This document shows, in pieces, positions 62,265 to 64,000 of a stretch of 64,000 nucleotides of DNA. Within the stretch, counting starts at the first letter, position 1. Every line of letters begins with the position of its first letter. Made by a program: the position numbers and the translations under genes. The stretch comes from Macrosoma leucophasiata (Eukaryota > Arthropoda > Insecta > Lepidoptera > Hedylidae): the NCBI GenBank assembly GCA_036365455.1, contig JAWQUS010000017.1, positions 5,704,001-5,768,000 on the forward strand, given 5' to 3'. Below the pieces are notes generated by a model. That model was not told the origin of the DNA. It ran no database searches and was given only the letters and a program-made list of their open reading frames with translations.

Positions 62265-62805
62265 CTGAAGTCTCCTTCGATACTGCTCCGGCAATAATCG
62301 GTGCACCCGGGACGAACGAGGTAGTTAGGTCTGACTCCGACCGAGCTTGACTCGACCTGACCCGCTGATAGGTAGGATTGTAATCACTCGACCTGGGTTC
62401 GAGACCCGGGTGAAGGAGATTCCCTCCTGGGGCGCGGCCACAAGCCCAGATAGAGCCAGGGGAATGGTTGCGCCGTATAACTGTGGGTGTCGTCGTCTTG
62501 GTGGGGACGACCGCCACCTTTTGTTGTTGCAGACGTGCAGCAGAGCAGAGACTGCCGAAAAAGCCCGCTACAACCATCAGGAATAGAGAACAGGATGAGA
62601 GCGCAGCAGGACCTGGATGCCAATATCATGGTGACAAGAGTCCATGGTGCCCACCTCCTCCACCACAGCTTCCAAGGGGGTACCAAACGCCATCCTGTAG
62701 CCGCAGGGCAGAAGAAGCTGCAGCAGATGGCGATGGCCCGGTGCTGCATCTGCGTCGCGCGAATGTTGCGAGCGAAGACCAGTGATGATGATCGATGCGC
62801 AATAT
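62265..62805. repeat. Unknown GC-rich block with a B-box-like sequence
   Basis: Contains CCTGGGTTCGAGACCCGGG, a good polymerase III B box within a T-arm-like stem, then GGGGCGCGGCCACAAGCCC and a second part ending CCAGTGATGATGATCGATG, a tail like those of RTE-mobilised elements. Open frames on both strands come from GC richness. Possibly a tRNA-derived SINE with an RTE-type tail. A pdm3 upstream exon is not excluded. Confidence 0.35.
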
Positions 62806-63293
62806 TCTTCGTTGGACTGTATCTATACGTCCTTCTATAAGCTTCGTATTTTACTTACATTAACCGTTAATTATCGGGTCGCTTTAATGTACAGAAATAG
62901 CATGAATCGATGGACTCATTATCAAACAATTAAACGAGTAGGTCGCACCTCCATACCGTATAAACACCTACTGTTTTATTCAATAATGCAAGCGAATAGA
63001 ATGTAGTTTTTTTTATTGTTTTTGCCATTGCCTGCTTTTTATACTTGTGATATATACAAATTTAAAATTTTCTTTTGTCTTGTTTTTGAATTAGGTGATC
63101 AATAAATTATATTATTATGTCCTTTACAGACAGTGTGTACAGCCAAAAACTTTGGCTGCCGCAAAATATACTTTGGGAGTACTTCACTACTATACCTATT
63201 GTGTAATCACTCTACCACCTACTCTACCTTATGAAATACAATCCTTGGAACTACGTAACCAAAAATGAGAATTATAACATATATCGAAAGAAG

Positions 63294-63553
63294 TCTATAT
63301 TATATATATAAAAATCAATTGCTGTTCGTTAGTCTCGCTAAAACTCGAGAACGGCTGCACCGATTTGGCTAATTTTGGTTTTGAATGATTTTTGGAAGTC
63401 CGGGGAAGGTTTAAAAGGTAAGGAAATATGAACAAATTGAAGGGAAACAACAAAAACCACAATTTTATTTTCCCATAAAAATAATCCGTATCTATCTAAC
63501 TTTTGACACATTATTTCTTTCTGAGGCAATACGAAGTTTGCCGGGACAGCTTG
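63294..63553 (+). mobile_element. Non-autonomous Helitron, variant CTTG end
   Basis: TCTATATTATATATATAAAA start; AGAACGGCTGCACCGATTTG; ends TTTGCCGGGACAGCTTG before T instead of CTAG. Confidence 0.7.
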
Positions 63554-63869
63554 TGTTAAAATAAAAATCATAAAAACCATCTTTTTGCAGTCAGTTAAAT
63601 TAATAATCAAGTAAAAAACAATAAAATTAATGTTTCATGTAACATTTGGCTTGGTTCACATATGTAAGATCACACATATAAGATTTGAACTGAAAACTTT
63701 ATCTGAATTTAAATATACACGAATAATTTAAAATGCAGGGTGACCTAACAGAAATAAAAGTCTAGACTAAGAACAAGATAGGTCAATGGGTTCCGTCTAA
63801 TGCTAGTGTAAGCTTATAAAGCCGGCGTTCTAAAATCGAAAGAAACGGGCCAATGGAAATAACTGATCT

Positions 63870-64000
63870 TTGCTTTATAAATAAAAATGAATCGCTGAAT
63901 GTGTTGTTAAGTGTAAAAATCGAGAACGGCGGGACCGATTTCGCTGATTATTTTTGTGTTGTTTTTTATAATTGCCTGGAGAAGATTTGTATGTAAAAAA
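63870..64000 (+). mobile_element. Helitron start, cut by the window edge
   Basis: TTTATAAATAAAAATGAATC, then GAGAACGGCGGGACCGATTT; 3' end outside the window. Confidence 0.55.

Noticed and set aside
62242..62840. Upstream pdm3 exon in the GC-rich block
   Set aside because: No frame gives a POU6-like N-terminal sequence with splice sites matching the phase of the 47446 acceptor; kept as an unknown repeat.
1..64000. CRISPR array, operon, bacterial defence system or prophage
   Set aside because: The window is clearly eukaryotic: spliced genes, SINEs, LINEs and Helitrons; the tandem arrays have no unique spacers.

Overview
The window looks like a piece of a moth or butterfly (Lepidoptera) nuclear genome. 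It is AT-rich. Its exons are short, with GT-AG introns, and they are scattered among many small transposons: tRNA- and 5S-derived SINEs, non-autonomous Helitrons ending in CTAG, RTE-type LINEs and fold-back elements. I name no species. Repeat family names used here (SINE-A, SINE-T and so on) are local labels.

Two protein-coding genes can be rebuilt, both on the minus strand. The left one (357-19190) is the 5' part of the orthologue of fly Ptpmeg / vertebrate PTPN4-PTPN3, a cytoplasmic tyrosine phosphatase built as FERM-linker-PDZ-PTP. Ten exons join in one frame without a break: start codon, all three FERM lobes, FERM-adjacent segment, acidic linker and the complete PDZ domain. The catalytic phosphatase domain lies beyond the left edge. 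The right gene (24620-47446, running off to the right) is a class VI POU transcription factor, the orthologue of fly pdm3 / vertebrate POU6F. Four constitutive exons give the POU-specific domain, linker, POU homeodomain and stop codon. Its N-terminal exons were not found and are probably beyond the right edge.

The most interesting observation is a possible 54-bp cassette exon (42246-42299) in the intron that splits the pdm3 POU-specific domain. Its phases fit both neighbours exactly, and inclusion would add 18 residues inside the recognition-helix region. From memory, mammalian POU6F2 has a splice insert at the same place.

Layout: 1-19190 is Ptpmeg with introns full of nested transposons, several starting within 15-45 bp of a splice donor, plus a seven-unit 124-bp tandem array. 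19191-24619 holds the Ptpmeg promoter side and a transposon-poor AT-rich stretch that may be the pdm3 3' UTR. 24620-47446 holds the pdm3 exons; the intron between linker and homeodomain carries LINEs, a 99-bp tandem array and many SINEs, while about 39.6-43.8 kb around two POU exons is nearly free of transposons. 47447-64000 is upstream pdm3 intron or flank, with dense SINEs, inverted repeats, a 515-bp direct duplication and several repeat-free islands that may be regulatory.
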